64,000 bases of DNA from UBA11889 sp046582115. GTDB taxonomy: Bacteria; Pseudomonadota; Gammaproteobacteria; Pseudomonadales; Azotimanducaceae. Under the pieces are notes generated by a model. It was not told where the DNA came from. It saw only the letters and a list, made by a program, of their open reading frames with translations, and did no database searches. Position numbers and translations under genes: made by a program. Of the stretch, positions 61,382 through 64,000 are shown piece after piece; the first letter of the stretch is position 1; every line of letters begins with the position of its first letter. The stretch lies in assembly GCA_046582115.1 (NCBI GenBank), contig JAYGFA010000050.1, forward strand, positions 1-64,000, in the 5' to 3' direction.

Positions 61382-63193
61382 ATGAGCGAAGAAGATCACC
61401 CGCTTGAGGCGTTCAAACGGGCGACTGTCGCAACCATGCGAGCGCTTGCGGAAGACGATGAGCTCGAGGTCACCTTTGGCAAAGGAGCAGCCACGGTCCG
61501 TGGTCATTCGGTTGAGGTGCCCGTGCCCACCGTTGGTTGTTCCGAGCAGGAACTCAATGCGATACGTGGGATCGGTGACGAAGTCGCACTCAAACTTCGA
61601 TATCACGACACTGTTGCCCATCGCAGCCGTACTCCGAAAGCGGGTCCTGCACAGGAGTTGTTCGAGTGGGTCGAAGACGCCCGTATCGCATCCATTGGGA
61701 CCTTGCGGATGGAGGGCGTCGCGCAAAACCTCGACGCCAACCTTGACGCGCTATGTAAGCAGCAGGCGTTCGATCTAATAACTGCCGAGGGTGAAGCGCC
61801 TCTCGGCATCGCGGTCGGTCTACTGGTGCGGCAGCGATTGACGGGTCGACAATTGCCCGCGTCGGCGGAAAACGTTGTTCATTTCTGGCGCGATTACATC
61901 GAAGAGCGGGCGGGGGATGACATCGAGTCGCTTCGCGACTGCCTGCACGATCAAATCGCTTTCGCCGATCGTTGCACAAACATCATGGTCGACTTAGGGC
62001 TGGCTTCCGAATTGGATGATCCCTCCGAACTCGAGGACAACGATCAGGATACAGAGAATATCGAGGAGAACCAGGACCCGGACGCCGAATACGCGCCCGA
62101 AGACGTCGTCCTCGACGACGATTCCATGGCGGAGGAAGATGCGGACGGTGAGTCCATGTTAGCCGAGATGGATGCTGATATGGACATGAACGATCTCGGC
62201 GCTGAAGCGGACCCTGATGAATCGCCGAACTACTCACCGGACAGTTCGGGTCGAATACGGATGGACGTCAACTACACCGCTTTTACCCAGGAATTCGACG
62301 AAGTTGTACAAGCGGAGGATCTTTGCGAAAGCGAAGAGCTGGCACGGTTGCGCGCGTTACTTGACCAACAACTGATCCCGCTTCGACACACCACGTCTAA
62401 GCTTGCGAATAGGCTTCAACGGCGGCTGTTGGCGAAACAAAATCGAACCTGGGAGTTCGACTTGGAAGAGGGCCTCCTTGATGCAGGTAGGCTGGCACAG
62501 GTAGTGGTTGATCCGCTCAATCCGCTCGCCTTCAAGCAAGAACGAGAAATGAACTTCCGCGATACCGTGGTTACTATGTTGATCGATAGTTCGGGGTCGA
62601 TGCGCGGTCGTTCGATCACCATTGCTGCCATGTGTGCCGACATTCTTGGGCGGACCCTGGAGCGATGTTCCGTGGGTGTGGAGATTTTAGGATTTACGAC
62701 ACGCGCATGGCGGGGTGGGCAATCCAGGGAAGAGTGGATTAATGCCGGGAAACCTTCGCATCCCGGACGATTGAATGATCTGCGCCACATCGTCTACAAG
62801 GCGGCCGACGATTCGTGGCGTCGCTCTCGACGTAATCTAGGTCTTATGATGCGAGAGGAACTGTTAAAGGAAAATATCGACGGCGAGGCGCTTATTTGGG
62901 CTCACAACCGCCTTGTCATGCGAACCGAAGAACGCAAGGTGCTAATGGTGATTTCTGATGGTCTGCCGGTCGATAACTCGACGTTATTGGTGAACTCGAG
63001 CAGTTATCTCGAGCAGCATCTGAAGTACGCGATTGACTCGATCGAGAATCAGTCAGTGGTGGAACTAATTGCCATTGGTATCGGCCACGATGTAACTCAC
63101 CACTACCGGCGGGCTGTTACTATCACAGATGCCGAGCAACTTGGCGGTGCGATTACGGAGCAGCTGGCTTCTCTTTTTGACGTGACGGCGTAA
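61382..63193 (+). CDS. cobT: CobT-type cobaltochelatase subunit (VWA domain)
   Basis: 603 residues. The middle third (about 215-285) is strongly acidic (DNDQDTENIEENQDPD and so on), as in CobT, and the C-terminus is a von Willebrand A domain with the MIDAS motif DSSGSMRGRS near 401-410 and a second metal-contacting segment VISDGLPVDNS near 523. It works with CobS, which is 10 bases upstream. The two subunits make the ring complex that activates CobN; whether the target here is cobalt or another chelatase or client cannot be told without CobN. Confidence 0.92.
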   Translation: MSEEDHPLEAFKRATVATMRALAEDDELEVTFGKGAATVRGHSVEVPVPTVGCSEQELNAIRGIGDEVALKLRYHDTVAHRSRTPKAGPAQELFEWVEDARIASIGTLRMEGVAQNLDANLDALCKQQAFDLITAEGEAPLGIAVGLLVRQRLTGRQLPASAENVVHFWRDYIEERAGDDIESLRDCLHDQIAFADRCTNIMVDLGLASELDDPSELEDNDQDTENIEENQDPDAEYAPEDVVLDDDSMAEEDADGESMLAEMDADMDMNDLGAEADPDESPNYSPDSSGRIRMDVNYTAFTQEFDEVVQAEDLCESEELARLRALLDQQLIPLRHTTSKLANRLQRRLLAKQNRTWEFDLEEGLLDAGRLAQVVVDPLNPLAFKQEREMNFRDTVVTMLIDSSGSMRGRSITIAAMCADILGRTLERCSVGVEILGFTTRAWRGGQSREEWINAGKPSHPGRLNDLRHIVYKAADDSWRRSRRNLGLMMREELLKENIDGEALIWAHNRLVMRTEERKVLMVISDGLPVDNSTLLVNSSSYLEQHLKYAIDSIENQSVVELIAIGIGHDVTHHYRRAVTITDAEQLGGAITEQLASLFDVTA

Positions 63194-63197
63194 GCTC

Positions 63198-64000
63198 GTG
63201 CGTTGGATAGCTCTATTTCTGGTCGGACTCATCGCGACATCGCTGCATGCGGATGTGGTGCGGTTAGCGTTTGGTTCTTGTGCGGACGCAGACAAGCCCG
63301 ATCATCCGATATGGGATGCGCTATACCAGGCCCAGCCCGACGCGCTATTGATGATTGGGGACAATGTCTATGCCGATTCGCCCAGCTTTCGATCCAACCC
63401 CAGCCGGCAGGGTTTGGAAACCGAATACGCGAAACTGGGTGCTGCTCCCTTATTCCGGCGTTTGCGCGCTAGTATTCCGGTATATGCCACCTGGGACGAT
63501 CATGACTATGGTTTAAACGATGGTGGCGGAGAATTCGCGCTAAAGGACGTTTCACAACAGGTTTTTTTTGATTTTTGGCAGGTCGCTGCGGATCGGCCCG
63601 AGCGACAGACCCCCGGGATTTATGCTGAACGGTGGCTCGACAAGGCTGGGATGCAAATACAAATTCTCCTACTGGATACACGTTACTTCCGCTCCGCGCT
63701 CACGATAGACGTTCCAGATGGCCGATGTCCTGTTCGTAATTACGGAATTAACGTGGCTGAGGGAGTTACGATATTGGGACGTGCTCAGTGGCAATGGTTG
63801 GAGGAACGCTTGCAGGAGCCAGCCGACGTACGCGTTATAGCCTCGAGCATTCAAGTCGTCGCGGACCAACATTGCTGGGAGCGCTGGGGCGCCTTTCCAA
63901 AAGAGCGAGCACGCCTTTTCCGCCTGATTGCTAGCTCTGGTGCGCGCAATATATTTTTTGTTTCCGGGGACCGGCATCTGGGCGAGATATCCAAACTCTC
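63198..64000 (+). CDS. PhoD-like alkaline phosphatase/phosphodiesterase, cut by window edge
   Basis: The frame starts at GTG 63198, four bases after the cobT stop, and remains open to the right edge (at least 267 residues). The N-terminal signal peptide (residues 2-16, WIALFLVGLIATSLH) ends near HA. The mature protein shows PhoD-type metallophosphatase motifs: FGSCAD, MIGDNVYAD, ATWDDHDYG and SGDRHLGE. The family hydrolyses phosphomonoesters or diesters in the periplasm with calcium/iron or related metals. It probably shares a transcript with cobST. Length and C-terminus are unknown. Confidence 0.85.
   Translation, partial: MRWIALFLVGLIATSLHADVVRLAFGSCADADKPDHPIWDALYQAQPDALLMIGDNVYADSPSFRSNPSRQGLETEYAKLGAAPLFRRLRASIPVYATWDDHDYGLNDGGGEFALKDVSQQVFFDFWQVAADRPERQTPGIYAERWLDKAGMQIQILLLDTRYFRSALTIDVPDGRCPVRNYGINVAEGVTILGRAQWQWLEERLQEPADVRVIASSIQVVADQHCWERWGAFPKERARLFRLIASSGARNIFFVSGDRHLGEISKL

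Noticed and set aside
1..64000. CRISPR array, transposase, integrase or prophage
   Set aside because: No regularly spaced repeats and no mobile-element protein motif were found by reading.

Overview
The window looks like chromosomal DNA of a Gammaproteobacterium, probably a free-living or marine aerobic heterotroph. The best evidence is the order miaB, phoH-like (ybeZ), ybeY, corC, lnt, then lptE and holA (48976-59587), together with a DUF1820 gene and LPS/lipoprotein assembly genes. This backbone sits beside a large accessory complement: acyl-CoA and CoA-transferase enzymes, a molybdenum hydroxylase, TRAP and MFS transporters, LLM flavin monooxygenases and amidases. No transposase, integrase, phage gene or CRISPR array was seen. 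Genus cannot be named from sequence reading alone.

Layout. 1-6.3 kb: end of an FAD-linked oxidase, amidase, MaoC hydratase, a thiolase-fold protein without its nucleophilic Cys paired with a DUF35 protein, exonuclease III and a zinc ADH. 6.5-12.1 kb: a tightly overlapping minus-strand operon of amidase, diphosphomevalonate decarboxylase, phosphomevalonate kinase and a single protein that fuses class II HMG-CoA reductase to mevalonate kinase. 12.2-18.7 kb: HisN-like phosphatase, hot-dog protein, broken quinone reductase, CoA-transferase, ABM monooxygenase, LLM oxidoreductase, amidohydrolase. 18.8-26.1 kb: a DctMQP TRAP transporter, a GPH-type symporter, a membrane-anchored GltB-like protein and a phosphotransferase. 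26.2-33.9 kb: LOG protein, CoA-transferase, a CoxG-CoxS-CoxL-CoxM hydroxylase cluster (CoxL frameshifted), quinone reductase and SDR. 34-39.7 kb: tRNA-Gly(CCC) with an overlapping terminator, MFS, HtrA-type protease, SDR, ADH and a phospholipase C-fold secreted protein. 39.8-48.9 kb: N-acyl-D-amino acid deacylase, an ABC-transporter remnant, LLM oxidoreductase, a VUT/SDR/divergent PTPS operon, CoA-transferase, a VanY-like peptidase, a bacterial CULT (cereblon-type) domain protein, ferredoxin reductase and DUF1820. 49-59.6 kb: the conserved housekeeping block, in which a minus-strand TPP enzyme/PdxA-like/DUF1537 kinase operon lies where leuS is commonly found. 59.6-64 kb: a decayed histidine phosphatase, CobS, CobT and a truncated PhoD-like phosphatase.

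How the genes work together. Isoprenoid precursors would be made from HMG-CoA by the fused reductase-kinase, PMK and MvaD; HMG-CoA synthase and IPP isomerase must lie elsewhere. The many CoA-transferases, hydratases, thiolase-fold and MDR/SDR enzymes point to catabolism of varied organic acids or lipids, fed by the TRAP and MFS carriers. Four loci carry apparent single-base frameshifts, three or four of them in short homopolymers. These may be assembly errors, real decay, or a mixture; the histidine phosphatase also lacks its catalytic His, which favours real decay there.

The only stretch above about 300 bases without an intact gene is 41497-41804, and it holds the ABC-transporter remnant. 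Many genes start with GTG or TTG, so several starts were chosen from Shine-Dalgarno positions; these choices are stated in each entry.
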